This document shows, piece by piece, positions 16,847 to 25,562 of a DNA stretch of 64,000 bases. The notes beneath the pieces were generated by a model, which worked only from the letters and a program-made list of their open reading frames with translations, searched no databases and was not told the origin of the DNA. The position numbers and the translations under genes are program-made. Every line of letters starts with the position of its first letter. Position 1 is the stretch's first letter. Origin of the DNA: PALSA-1353 sp036267155 (lineage in GTDB: Bacteria; Planctomycetota; Phycisphaerae; Tepidisphaerales; Tepidisphaeraceae); contig DATAWP010000047.1 in the NCBI GenBank assembly GCA_036267155.1, positions 1-64,000 on the forward strand, given 5' to 3'.

Positions 16847-19009
16847 TCAGGCTTTGGCGCCCATCAGGCCCATGAGAACTTTGTCCGGGGTAATCGGCAA
16901 TTCGCGAACGCGCACACCGCAGGCGCTGTAGATCGCGTTGGCGATGGCGGCGGCCGGTGGAACCGACGGCGGCTCGCCCACGCCGACGACCTGTTGCCGA
17001 GGATCGTCATCATCAATCAGCGGAAGCATTTCCCGCGGCATTTCCAGGCAGCCGGGGATTTTGTAATCCATGAAGCTGGAATTGATCATCACGCCAAGCC
17101 GCGCATCCATCACGCGCCCTTCCAGCAGCGCCATGCCGATACCCTGCACCATGCCGCCGTTGATCTGGCTCTCGACGGCAAGCCGATTCAGCGGAAGCCC
17201 GCAGTCCTGCACGTCCAATATGCGGATCACCTGGACATGACCGGTTTCGGTATCAACCTCCACTTCGGCGAAGCAGGCTCCGTGCGTCCCGTTGGAGGAA
17301 AGACCGCGCTTGAACTTTCCGCGCACCGAAATTCCGGCCGAGGGAAGAGCGGCGCAAGCCTGGCTCCAGGTCAGAGTTTTGCCGCCGGCGCTGATTTTTC
17401 GATCGGCAAAGACGATGTCGTCCGCGTTTGCGCCCAGAACGGGGGCCAGCGCTTTTGCGATTTCCGCTTTGGCGTTGATCGCGGCGACTTTCACCGCCGG
17501 TGAAAGTGACGCCGCCGTGGTGGAACCACCGGAATAGTTGGCGTTGGTCAGCCTTGTATCGCCGATTTTTTCGTGCACATCGCCCATCTCCAATCCCAGT
17601 TCCTCGGCGACGATGGCGACCATGTACGTCCGGGTGCCGGTGCCCAAATCCTGTGAGCCGCAAGAGACGATCACGGCTCCGTCGCGGCCGATGCTGACAT
17701 CGACAACGCACTGCGCCCTGCCCCCGCCGCCCCAGACGCCGCACGCGCAGCCAAATCCCCGCTTCACGGTGCCCGGCCATCCGCCCGGCGTCCGGCTGCG
17801 CCGGTCCCAACCGATTTCCTTCGCCCCACGCTGCAACTGGCGGATATGCACATCATTCTCCGGAAGATTCCGAATCCGAAATTCCACCGGGTCCATCCCG
17901 ATCTTGTAGGCCAATTCATCCATCAAGGATTCCATGGCAAAGCAGGCTGGCGGGTGACCGGGGGCGCGCAGCGGGCGGGCGGCATCTTCGTTCGTGTGGA
18001 TCGACCCCGCCTTGCGATAAATATTTTCAGCGCGGTACACGTACGGCTGGCCCGCGAGCCGGGCGCCGCCGATGCCGCCCAGACCGTATTCCTCCACCTG
18101 CACGGCCAGCAGTTTTCCATCCCTGCTCACGCCGGCGCGGAACTTTTGAATGCTCCCCGGCCCATTGCCGGCCATGATGAATTCGTCTCGGCGAGGCAGC
18201 GCCATCTTGACCGGCACGCCGGCTTGTTTGGAGAGCCTGCACGCCAACTGTCCCTCGACGCCGATGCCGCCTTTGGAACCGAATCCGCCGCCCATGTACT
18301 GAACGATGCCGGTGACGTTGCTCTCGTCCAGATCCAGGGTTCTGGCGGCGTCGCCGGGAATCGAAAACGTGCCCTGCGTGGAAACGTACACCGTGGCCGA
18401 ATCGCCGCCGCGATAGTCCACCACCACCGCATGTGTTTCCAGACAGGTGTGATGCAGCGTGGGACTGCGGTATTCCGCTTCGACCACCGCATCCGCGGAT
18501 TTGAGCGCATCGGCGACTTTGCCGGAATCGCCGCGCTCGTCGTTCACTCGCGTGTTGTTGATCACGGCCGGGTCATCGGGATAAACCGCCGGAGCGCCAG
18601 GCTTGATTGCATCGTCGGCCGTCACCACAAACGGAAGCTCGTTGTATGTAACCTGGATCGCCAGGACCGCGTCCTCCGCGATTTCCGCGGTGGTCGCCGC
18701 CACGGCTGCGATGGGATCGCCTTCAAACCGCAACATCCCTCCCACGTCCAGGCGCTTCACCGCGGCCTTCACGCCGGGAATTCTCAGCGCCGGCGACAGG
18801 TCCAGCGACTTGATCGTCGCCTTGGCGTGCGGCGAGCACAGAATCCGGCCCTGAAGCATTCCCGGCAGCGAAACATCGTACGTGTAAATCGCCGTGCCGG
18901 TCGTCTTGTACGGAAAATCCACGCGCGGCAGGCGCGTGTTGAGCAGACGATGCTTGTCGTTGGGACCCCAACTGAGGATTTCGGAATTTGATTCATTTCG
19001 TTCGGCCAT
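16847..19009 (-). CDS. Aldehyde oxidoreductase molybdenum-binding subunit (PaoC-like)
   Basis: A 720-residue catalytic subunit with the xanthine-dehydrogenase a/b hammerhead domain (residues ~30-140, KTTGTAIYTYDVSLPGMLQG) and the molybdopterin-binding domain. Molybdopterin contacts are visible in YMGGGFGSKGG, ARPLRAPGHPP and SCGSQDLGTGTRTYM. The catalytic Glu should be the one in VGVGEPPSVPPAAAIANAI. Together with its two partner subunits it is predicted to oxidise aldehydes or N-heterocycles. Because the partner iron-sulfur subunit carries a Tat signal, the complex is probably periplasmic, as in E. coli PaoABC. Substrate unknown. Confidence 0.92.
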   Translation of the reverse strand: MAERNESNSEILSWGPNDKHRLLNTRLPRVDFPYKTTGTAIYTYDVSLPGMLQGRILCSPHAKATIKSLDLSPALRIPGVKAAVKRLDVGGMLRFEGDPIAAVAATTAEIAEDAVLAIQVTYNELPFVVTADDAIKPGAPAVYPDDPAVINNTRVNDERGDSGKVADALKSADAVVEAEYRSPTLHHTCLETHAVVVDYRGGDSATVYVSTQGTFSIPGDAARTLDLDESNVTGIVQYMGGGFGSKGGIGVEGQLACRLSKQAGVPVKMALPRRDEFIMAGNGPGSIQKFRAGVSRDGKLLAVQVEEYGLGGIGGARLAGQPYVYRAENIYRKAGSIHTNEDAARPLRAPGHPPACFAMESLMDELAYKIGMDPVEFRIRNLPENDVHIRQLQRGAKEIGWDRRSRTPGGWPGTVKRGFGCACGVWGGGGRAQCVVDVSIGRDGAVIVSCGSQDLGTGTRTYMVAIVAEELGLEMGDVHEKIGDTRLTNANYSGGSTTAASLSPAVKVAAINAKAEIAKALAPVLGANADDIVFADRKISAGGKTLTWSQACAALPSAGISVRGKFKRGLSSNGTHGACFAEVEVDTETGHVQVIRILDVQDCGLPLNRLAVESQINGGMVQGIGMALLEGRVMDARLGVMINSSFMDYKIPGCLEMPREMLPLIDDDDPRQQVVGVGEPPSVPPAAAIANAIYSACGVRVRELPITPDKVLMGLMGAKA

Positions 19010-19015
19010 GATGGA

Positions 19016-19657
19016 TCACTCCCGTGCCTTTACCGCCTCCAGGGCGGCTTGGAAGATCCGGGGATACGTCCCGCACCGGCAGAAATTTCCTTTGCACCCT
19101 TCGCGGATTTCCTCCTCGGTCGCGTTCGGATTTGCTTTCAGCAAGCCGGTGATCGAGGTGACGAATCCATCCGTGCAGTATCCGCACATCATCCCGTCCT
19201 TCTCGCCAAACGCCGCCTGGACCGGACTCAAATGCTCCGGCGTACCGATGCCCTCCACCGTCGTGATCTTTCTACCCACCGCGTCGATGGCCAACGTCAG
19301 ACACCCGTACACCGGCTTGTCATCCAGCAGCACCGTGCAGCAGCCGCAGGTGCCCATGTCGCAGACCAGCTTCGGCCCGGTGATCGGAGGAACCATATTG
19401 TTCCGCAGCGCATTCAGCAGCGTCGTCCGCGGCTCCACCGTTACTTTGCGATTGCGCCCGTTCACCTGAAGAACGATCTCAACGTTCCCGCTGACGATGC
19501 CGTCCGTCGCGCTCGCCCCCGCGGGCTGGTCAGCGGCTTTCAGCAGCGCATTATCCGCCACCAGCGCCCCAACGCCGACCACGCCAACGCCCTGCAAAAA
19601 TCTTCTGCGGCTGAATCCCGTCGAAGTATCCCGACCTTTCGCCTTGCCCATGAACAA
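19016..19657 (-). CDS. Aldehyde oxidoreductase 2Fe-2S subunit with Tat signal (PaoA-like)
   Basis: A 213-residue iron-sulfur subunit. The N-terminus carries a twin-arginine signal (SRRRFLQGVGVVGVGALVA). The plant-type 2Fe-2S domain has cysteines in KLVCDMGTCGCCTVLLDD and VYGC; the C-terminal helical 2Fe-2S domain has GMMCGYCTDGF and GNFCRCGTYPRI. It is the first gene of the operon paoA-paoC-paoB-small protein-DUF1326 (transcription order), with six bases to the next gene. The complex would be folded with cofactors in the cytoplasm and exported through Tat. Confidence 0.92.
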   Translation of the reverse strand: MFMGKAKGRDTSTGFSRRRFLQGVGVVGVGALVADNALLKAADQPAGASATDGIVSGNVEIVLQVNGRNRKVTVEPRTTLLNALRNNMVPPITGPKLVCDMGTCGCCTVLLDDKPVYGCLTLAIDAVGRKITTVEGIGTPEHLSPVQAAFGEKDGMMCGYCTDGFVTSITGLLKANPNATEEEIREGCKGNFCRCGTYPRIFQAALEAVKARE

Positions 19658-19740
19658 ACCTCCGGCCGTGCTTTTGGCGATCCGATTGTATACTCCCTCA
19701 CTTTGCCTTAACAGGATGAACTCTTGAAATCTTCGGCTTC

Positions 19741-21165
19741 ATGAAATCCTCACACGCGACTCTTTTTCCTGTCTTGGCCCTCGCACTGGTCGTGGCCGCT
19801 ACCGCTTTCCGCCCGGGCGACGCGCCCTGGATTGCCGACGAACCGCTCCTCCTCTACGGCGCCATCGAATACAACGCCACTCCTTCCCACCTCTGGAAAA
19901 TCCACCTCCCCTTTACCCCCGCGCCCTACGGCCTGATCGGCACCCGCGGGGCCCATTATGGCCCGCTGGCCGTCTGGCTCGATCAGATCCTCCTGGTCTT
20001 CACGCACAATCCCATCGTGATGATCGCCATCCGTGCCCTCCTCTTCTCCGCCATCACCGCCGCGGCACTTTATTGGCTCGCCAAAACCCTCGGCGTCACG
20101 CCCTGGCTGGCCGTCGCCATCATGCTGTCGCCATGGCTTTGGTTCTACAGCCGCCAGCTCTGGGACAACAGCCTCTGCATTCCCTTCTGTGCGATGCTCT
20201 TTGCCGCCTATGCGGATTTCATCCTGACTCGTCGCCCTTGGTCCCTGCGGCTCGCGGCACTGTGCGCGATTCTCCTGCTCCTGATCCATCTGATGGCCAT
20301 CGCCCTCGTCGCCCCCATTGTCCTTCACCTGGCCATTTTCGAATTCCGCTCCCTCTGGCGTTTCAAATGGGACATCGCGGCGATCATCGCGATCGCCACC
20401 GCCATCTCCTGGCCGTATTGGTCGAACCTTCTGCACGGCTACCATCAGAACATCCCCGGCGGAACCTCACCGTGGCGCGGGTATTTCTTCCCGATTTTCG
20501 GCGCTCACCATCTCACCGCCGCCGGCCTGACAAACGTCCTCGGCAAAAACTGGCATTCCAACGCCATCCTGATTGACGTAACCCTCCTCGCGTACCCCGC
20601 CGTCTGGATCGCGATGCTCCTGGCCATCCCCGGCGTATGGCGCATTCTTCGCCGCTCGCCCAAGGCTTCACCGGTCGATCACATCTTCGCCGTCGCGTGG
20701 GTTGTCGTCATTTTCCAGTCCCTTCTCGACGGTTCCCTGCACGTCTACGAAGGCCCCCACTATTTCAACGCCACCTGGATCGTTTACGCCGCCTTCGCGT
20801 ACCTCGCGGCACGCGTGCTGCGTCCCTGGATGATCGCCCTATACGCCGTCGCCCTGCTCATCGTCACCGTCGCGATCGCTCAAACCCTCCACGACAATGC
20901 CGGCATCCGCAGCCCCAACTTTGGCACAAGCCTCTCGGAACAGATCGCGGCCGTCCGCCAAATCCAACAGTTCTCCGCGGACAGTCCACTTCAGATCGAC
21001 ATCCCGCAGTGGACCGCGCACCGCGTTGCCTTGACGACTCTACGGGAACTTTTTCCGCCGCCCGCAACCGAGCGCCCCCGTCGCTCGATCATTGTCCGCT
21101 ATCGCAGCGCCAACCCCGTCGATGCCCATCTCATGGTTTGGGCGTCTGACCCAAACGGCGAGTAA
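19741..21165 (+). CDS. Polytopic membrane protein, PMT/ArnT-like
   Basis: A 474-residue protein with about 10-11 hydrophobic segments and a short soluble C-terminus. APWIADEPLLLYGAIEYN near the start resembles the first periplasmic loop, with its acidic residues, of GT-C glycosyltransferases such as ArnT/PMT, and the topology fits that class. Neither donor nor acceptor can be predicted. It is transcribed away from the Pao operon, sharing an 83-base divergent region with it. It ends just before a terminator that serves the opposite strand. Confidence 0.7.
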   Translation: MKSSHATLFPVLALALVVAATAFRPGDAPWIADEPLLLYGAIEYNATPSHLWKIHLPFTPAPYGLIGTRGAHYGPLAVWLDQILLVFTHNPIVMIAIRALLFSAITAAALYWLAKTLGVTPWLAVAIMLSPWLWFYSRQLWDNSLCIPFCAMLFAAYADFILTRRPWSLRLAALCAILLLLIHLMAIALVAPIVLHLAIFEFRSLWRFKWDIAAIIAIATAISWPYWSNLLHGYHQNIPGGTSPWRGYFFPIFGAHHLTAAGLTNVLGKNWHSNAILIDVTLLAYPAVWIAMLLAIPGVWRILRRSPKASPVDHIFAVAWVVVIFQSLLDGSLHVYEGPHYFNATWIVYAAFAYLAARVLRPWMIALYAVALLIVTVAIAQTLHDNAGIRSPNFGTSLSEQIAAVRQIQQFSADSPLQIDIPQWTAHRVALTTLRELFPPPATERPRRSIIVRYRSANPVDAHLMVWASDPNGE

Positions 21166-21168
21166 CAG

Positions 21169-21205
21169 AAAAAAAAGCCCCGGGCGTTTTTGACGCGCCC
21201 GGGGC
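21169..21205 (-). terminator. Intrinsic terminator of the DUF1800-DUF1501 operon
   Basis: On the minus strand GCCCCGGGCG pairs with CGCCCGGGGC (10-bp G+C stem, 21177-21205, ten-base loop including CAAAAA) and is followed at once by eight Ts (21169-21176 read in reverse). It lies 35 bases after the DUF1501 stop. On the plus strand the hairpin has no T-run, so it mainly ends the minus-strand transcript. Confidence 0.9.
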
Positions 21206-21239
21206 AATCCCGCAAGGACTCAACCGTCACCTTATGCCG

Positions 21240-22520
21240 TTAAACCTTCACCAGCGGCAGCAGCGGGAACTGATCTCCCAAAATCGGCTTGCTGGGCGTT
21301 TCCAGCCAATTCTGCAGCACGCTCGCGTACACCGAACGGAAATCGACCACGTATTTCAAATCGCCTTGATCCAGATTCGACATCGACGGATGGTTGGTGA
21401 CGATCCCCTGCCGAATCCCCGGCCCCATCACGAACATCGGCGCCGCCGCCCCATGATCCGTGCCGTTGCTCGCGTTTTGCTGCACGCGCCGGCCAAATTC
21501 GCTGAACGTCATCAGCAAAACCCGATCATCATTTTTCTGTTGCTTCAAATCCTGCCAGAACGCGCTGAGACCTTCGGACAACTGCTTCATCAGCGCATCG
21601 TGCCGCGGAAGCTGGGCCGCATGGGTGTCGAATCCGGTCAGCGAGACGTAATACACTCGGGTCGGCAATCCACCGGCGATCATCGCCGCGACGGTTTTCA
21701 GGCCGTTGCCGAATTCGGTCGCCGGATAGGTGCCCGACGAAGAATGCGTTCTGGTCAGCCGTAAGATCTCCTCGCTGCTCAATTGCGCATCCATCGCCGT
21801 GCGGTGCAGGAAATCCAATTGGTCCGCTGCCGTGAGTTGTTTCGGCGGCGGCGGCAGCGTCGGCGCCAGGTCCGCGTGATTCAGCTTCGCGTAATCCGCC
21901 TTGTCCCGGCCGTTGTATCGATAACTGTCCGGCCTCTCGAAACTCAGCGGCAAAACCTTGTCCCCCTCCATCGCCAGCGGCAACTGCTCCCCGATCGCCA
22001 CCCCCACGCGCGGATCGCACCCCGGGCACGTGTTGTCGAAATACCGGCCCAGCCAACCGCTGTTGGGCTGTTGCCGTTCCGGCTGGGCGCTCTGCCAGAT
22101 GTCCATCGCCCGGAAATGTGAGCGGTTGGGGTTCGGATACCCCACGCCCTGCACGATCGCCATATCGCCGTTGTCGTACAGCGATTTCAACCCCGTCAGA
22201 TTCGGATGCAGCCCGATGTAATTATCGATCTTCAAAACCTGCGACGCGGGGTGTGCTATTTTGTTGCGAAGCTGATAGTACGCATCATCGCCGTAGGGGA
22301 TCACCATGCTAAGCCCGTCGTTGCCGCCGGAAAGCTGCACCACCACCAGGATCTTTCCATCCTTGCCCGTGGGCTGTTGGGTCCGCGAGGAATCCAGCGG
22401 ATTGTTCAGCGCCAGCACCGTCTGATCCAGAAACGTCGGGATCGTCTGCGCCACCGCCAGCAGCGTCAGGCCCTTCTGCAAAAAGATGCGTCGAGTTGAA
22501 ACATTCTTTTCCATATCCAC
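21240..22520 (-). CDS. DUF1501 family protein (Tat-exported, sulfatase-like fold)
   Basis: A 426-residue DUF1501 protein. A twin-arginine-type signal is at the start (STRRIFLQKGLTLLAVAQTI). The DUF1501 body has LVVVQLSGGNDGLSMVIPYG, NRSHFRAMDIWQSA, and a C-terminal LLMTFSEFGRRVQQNASNGT followed by DHGAAAPMFVMG; these acidic and His residues match the alkaline-phosphatase-like metal site of the clan. Activity is not established in the family. It is paired with DUF1800 13 bases upstream, the usual arrangement in Planctomycetes. Confidence 0.92.
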   Translation of the reverse strand: MDMEKNVSTRRIFLQKGLTLLAVAQTIPTFLDQTVLALNNPLDSSRTQQPTGKDGKILVVVQLSGGNDGLSMVIPYGDDAYYQLRNKIAHPASQVLKIDNYIGLHPNLTGLKSLYDNGDMAIVQGVGYPNPNRSHFRAMDIWQSAQPERQQPNSGWLGRYFDNTCPGCDPRVGVAIGEQLPLAMEGDKVLPLSFERPDSYRYNGRDKADYAKLNHADLAPTLPPPPKQLTAADQLDFLHRTAMDAQLSSEEILRLTRTHSSSGTYPATEFGNGLKTVAAMIAGGLPTRVYYVSLTGFDTHAAQLPRHDALMKQLSEGLSAFWQDLKQQKNDDRVLLMTFSEFGRRVQQNASNGTDHGAAAPMFVMGPGIRQGIVTNHPSMSNLDQGDLKYVVDFRSVYASVLQNWLETPSKPILGDQFPLLPLVKV

Positions 22521-22533
22521 TCCATGAGCGCAA

Positions 22534-24021
22534 CTAACACAACTGATATTCCGGCATCGAAACGATCAACTGCACCAGCTTCCGCACGGAATTGCTGTTG
22601 GTCGGATCATCCAGCGCATCCACCAACACCTGCTTTTTATCCGCCTCGATGGGATGCTGGATCAGCCGATGGACCCACGCATCGACCACTTTTTCGGCCG
22701 AGTCGTCGCCGGTATCGGGATCGAAGCCCGTCGGTCGGGCCTCGCGCCGCGGCAACGGCCGGCCGGTATCCCCCTTGCGGCCCAGTCGCCCCAGCGCCGG
22801 CACGCTTCCGCCGGCCAGATATACGCCCGTGTTGTATCGAATGAACAACGTGCTGGTGTTGATCCACATCCGCCCGCCCGGCCAGCCGCGCACGTTCGGC
22901 GGCATGAATGGAAGCTGCCCCATCTGATTCAACGCCGACTCCATCGCCGGCGTCGGCGGCATCGACGACAGCCCCAGCATCCGGACCGTCCCCACCACCA
23001 GTTGTACCGGACACTTGATCTGCACCCCGATCGACTGCGGGCCGTAAAACGCCCGGCTCGTCAAAATCGTCCGCAGCAGCGGCCGCAACTCATAATGATT
23101 CCCATACAACACTTGCCCCAGCGCCGTCGCCAGCACCGGCTCGGAATTGTCGTACGCAAAATATTTGAAAATCTCGCCGGCCACGAATCGCTGGCAAGCC
23201 GGATGCTCCAGGATAAAGGTGAGGATGTCGTCCCCGTCGAAGTTCCCGCTTCGGCCGAAGAACGTTTTGATCCCCTCGTCGTGCTGGTTCTTGCGGTAGA
23301 CGAAATCGACTCCGTCGTGGCCCCACCCGGTGAACGCCCGCGCCGATTGCTTGATGTCGTACTCGGTGTAATTTCCGATGCCGAGGGTGAACAGCTCCAT
23401 CAGCTCGCGGGCATAATTTTCGTTGGGATGAGCCTTGCGGTTTTCGTTGTTGTTGAGGTAATCCAGCATGGCCGGATCGCGCGAAATCGCCCGCACGAAC
23501 GGATCAAAATTGCCGGCGGCATTTTGACGCAGCAACTCGTTTTGCCGCCACATCAGAATCGCCGCCCGCTCGTCCTTGGCGCTGGTGGTGAAATGCCCGT
23601 GCCAGAAAAACGTCAGCTTCTCCTGCAGCGGATATTTCCCCCACGCCATCCGCTTCAGCCACCAGCCGACCGTCGCCTGAATGGCCTGCCGGTTGGCCTG
23701 CATGAACTGCTGAATCAGCTGCTTCTTTTCTTCGCGAGTCTTGCCGGCCAGCCGCCGGGCATATTCCCGAAAATTCGGCGGCGACCCCTCAATGCTCGAT
23801 AAATTCGGCGAATCGTCTCCATCCTCTTCGTCCGCCGGGGCATCCGGAAAATCCAGCAGCCAGTCCACCGCATTCGACGGCCCCAGCTTTTTGACCTTCT
23901 GAATCTCCTCCAGCGTCCCCCCAAACCCCGCCCGATTCAGCAGATGCGCCGCCTTCACATCATCAAATGGGTCCGAATCACTAGGAATATAAGGCGCGAG
24001 CAAAGGATGGATGCTTGCCAT
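22534..24021 (-). CDS. DUF1800 family protein
   Basis: A 495-residue DUF1800 protein. It contains AAHLLNRAGFGGTLEEIQKV at the start, WHGHFTTSAKDERAAILMWR then ENYARELMELFTLGIGNYTE and SARAFTGWG, all strongly conserved in the family. The mature protein has no obvious signal peptide in this frame. Function is unknown; DUF1800 and DUF1501 are nearly always adjacent and are thought to act together at the cell envelope. It is the first gene of this two-gene operon. Confidence 0.92.
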   Translation of the reverse strand: MASIHPLLAPYIPSDSDPFDDVKAAHLLNRAGFGGTLEEIQKVKKLGPSNAVDWLLDFPDAPADEEDGDDSPNLSSIEGSPPNFREYARRLAGKTREEKKQLIQQFMQANRQAIQATVGWWLKRMAWGKYPLQEKLTFFWHGHFTTSAKDERAAILMWRQNELLRQNAAGNFDPFVRAISRDPAMLDYLNNNENRKAHPNENYARELMELFTLGIGNYTEYDIKQSARAFTGWGHDGVDFVYRKNQHDEGIKTFFGRSGNFDGDDILTFILEHPACQRFVAGEIFKYFAYDNSEPVLATALGQVLYGNHYELRPLLRTILTSRAFYGPQSIGVQIKCPVQLVVGTVRMLGLSSMPPTPAMESALNQMGQLPFMPPNVRGWPGGRMWINTSTLFIRYNTGVYLAGGSVPALGRLGRKGDTGRPLPRREARPTGFDPDTGDDSAEKVVDAWVHRLIQHPIEADKKQVLVDALDDPTNSNSVRKLVQLIVSMPEYQLC

Positions 24022-24252
24022 ATCGGCTCCTGAACCTCGACCACAACTATAACGGCCCGGCGGCAGCCTTATTGTCCATCATCCCCAGTACATCGACAAA
24101 GTTGCAACTGCTTTGCACGTCCAAGTGTACAAAACCATCCCGAACAGTCTCCAAACACGCCATATCCGTGTGCATTACCGCACCCCGGTGGTCCCACTTT
24201 TCCTATTGCCGACCGCTCGTTAAAATGGTTGGTCTGCGGAGCAGAGGGCATC

Positions 24253-24522
24253 ATGGATTTTCGCTTTCAGATTCAGTTGGCCGAAGCATTCGGCGCAGTA
24301 AATCGTTGGTATTGTTCGCAATTCTACGGCCGGAATGTGGACGACAGGGAACTGCTGCTGCATTACTACATCAGAAGCGGCGGCGCCGCGGATTTTGCCA
24401 GGAGATATTCCCAGGCGGTGGGCCCGCTGAATCGCTGGTACTGCTCCCAGTTCCATCGCCGCGAGACGCACGACCCCGAGATTCTTTGGGAATACTACAT
24501 CAACCACGCCCCGCCTAGGTGA
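24253..24522 (+). CDS. Small protein made of two 43-residue tandem repeats
   Basis: 89 residues from an ATG at 24253 that follows AGAGGG by four bases; an in-frame ATG eight codons upstream has no such site. Residues 5-45 and 48-88 are two copies of one unit with exact period 43: AFGAVNRWYCSQFYGR and AVGPLNRWYCSQFHRR, then LLLHYYIRSGGA and ILWEYYINHAPP. The DNA of the copies differs largely at third positions, so the protein is under selection. No signal or membrane segment. I do not recognise the family; the aromatic, Cys-bearing helical unit could be a small interaction module. Confidence 0.65.
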   Translation: MDFRFQIQLAEAFGAVNRWYCSQFYGRNVDDRELLLHYYIRSGGAADFARRYSQAVGPLNRWYCSQFHRRETHDPEILWEYYINHAPPR

Positions 24523-24538
24523 CAGGCAAAGATGAGAG

Positions 24539-24579
24539 ATATGACGCCGACGACGCCCCCGGCGGGATTGAGCCCCGCC
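24539..24579. repeat. Direct repeat copy 1 ('ATATGACGCCGACGACG')
   Basis: ATATGACGCCGACGACGCCC followed by CCGGCGGGATTGAGCCCCGCC. The second copy is at 25357-25395 and differs at only a few bases. GGCGGGATTGAGCCCCGCC can fold as a small hairpin. This copy begins about 16 bases after the stop of the tandem-repeat protein gene. The two copies flank the zinc-ribbon gene in the same orientation. Confidence 0.7.
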
Positions 24580-24663
24580 CGTTTCATCTCACCCCCAGCA
24601 TCCTCGCTTATTGCCATAGAATCGCACCTGATAGCCGACATAGATGCGCGTCTTCCAGAACCA

Positions 24664-25230
24664 TCACTTGATCTTGAATACTTCACCGCATTCCGGACAA
24701 CGCTCTGGCGTTGCACGAATATCGTACCCGCATCTTGGACAACGGTTCCACGCGATTCTCCGCTGACTTGTCCATTTTTTCAGGGTTACAACCACAACTG
24801 TAAGAGGGGGAATTGCCAGTAATAGGCAACAAAACCAGACCGGCGAGTACACCCCAGAGCCTGTGGATATATAGCCACCAATATTCCGAGAATAGTAGTA
24901 GGGCGCGATGATCGAACGATTACGACTCACGCAAGGATCGAATGCGATTATACCATTCCTAATAAACCCCTTGTGTTCGGTCTTCAAAACGGCGTCTGGA
25001 AAATAGTCCACAGGTGCGCCATTTCCGGGAGGCCAACTCTCGCGAAAACTACCGATGTTAACACACGAACGGTACCAACCAATTCCATAAGCCACAAAAG
25101 TGCGATTTCGAGCGGAAATCCCGGCCCACGCAACTCCACTCGGTTCGGGATTGCTAGCCCGCACAAGTGCCGCTATAGCTAGCACCGAGGGTATCAATAC
25201 AATTAAAATTTTTCCAATTCGAAAACACAT
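24664..25230 (-). CDS. Membrane protein with C-terminal zinc ribbon
   Basis: 188 residues. An N-terminal hydrophobic segment (GKILIVLIPSVLAIAALVRA) and a second one at ~135-160 (YSPVWFCCLLLAIPPLTVVV) place residues ~25-130 outside the cytoplasm. The C-terminus is a four-Cys zinc ribbon, CPRCGYDIRATPERCPECG, common at the ends of many Phycisphaerae membrane proteins. Function unknown. It is flanked by the two copies of the ATATGACGCCG repeat and by a hairpin repeat at 25300-25343, so it may have been mobilised with them. Confidence 0.72.
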   Translation of the reverse strand: MCFRIGKILIVLIPSVLAIAALVRASNPEPSGVAWAGISARNRTFVAYGIGWYRSCVNIGSFRESWPPGNGAPVDYFPDAVLKTEHKGFIRNGIIAFDPCVSRNRSIIAPYYYSRNIGGYISTGSGVYSPVWFCCLLLAIPPLTVVVVTLKKWTSQRRIAWNRCPRCGYDIRATPERCPECGEVFKIK

Positions 25231-25299
25231 CTCGGGTTTTTCCTACCGTAGAATAATCCTCTTTCAAATTGGGCGGCCAGCGCCATTAGTTCGGGAATT

Positions 25300-25343
25300 A
25301 AAACGGGGACGCAGTTAGATTAAAACTAGCTGCGTCCCCGTTT
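25300..25343. repeat. Inverted repeat 'AAAACGGGGACGCAG'
   Basis: AAAACGGGGACGCAG (25300-25314) pairs with CTGCGTCCCCGTTT (25330-25343) across a 15-base A+T-rich loop. Sequences of this type are known as REP-like palindromes in several phyla. No adjacent transposase is visible. The remaining 25396-25562 is gene-free. Confidence 0.75.
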
Positions 25344-25356
25344 CATCTCCTGAGAC

Positions 25357-25395
25357 ATATGACGCCGACGACGCCCCGGCGGAATTGAGCCCGCC
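25357..25395. repeat. Direct repeat copy 2 ('ATATGACGCCGACGACG')
   Basis: ATATGACGCCGACGACGCCC followed by CGGCGGAATTGAGCCCGCC, the same orientation as 24539-24579. It lies 13 bases after the AAAACGGGGACGCAG hairpin. Confidence 0.7.
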
Positions 25396-25562
25396 TGTTG
25401 AGACGAATCCCAAGCCTTACGCGGCGTCGCCTGATGTTACGCCCTCGGATCGGTTCTCGCGTAGCAAATCGGAGTGACGAAACCAAAGTAGAACTTTTTG
25501 TTAGGGGATTAGTGAGTTGAAGATCGAATTTCCCGCACGAATCAGATGTCCCTCTTAATTCC

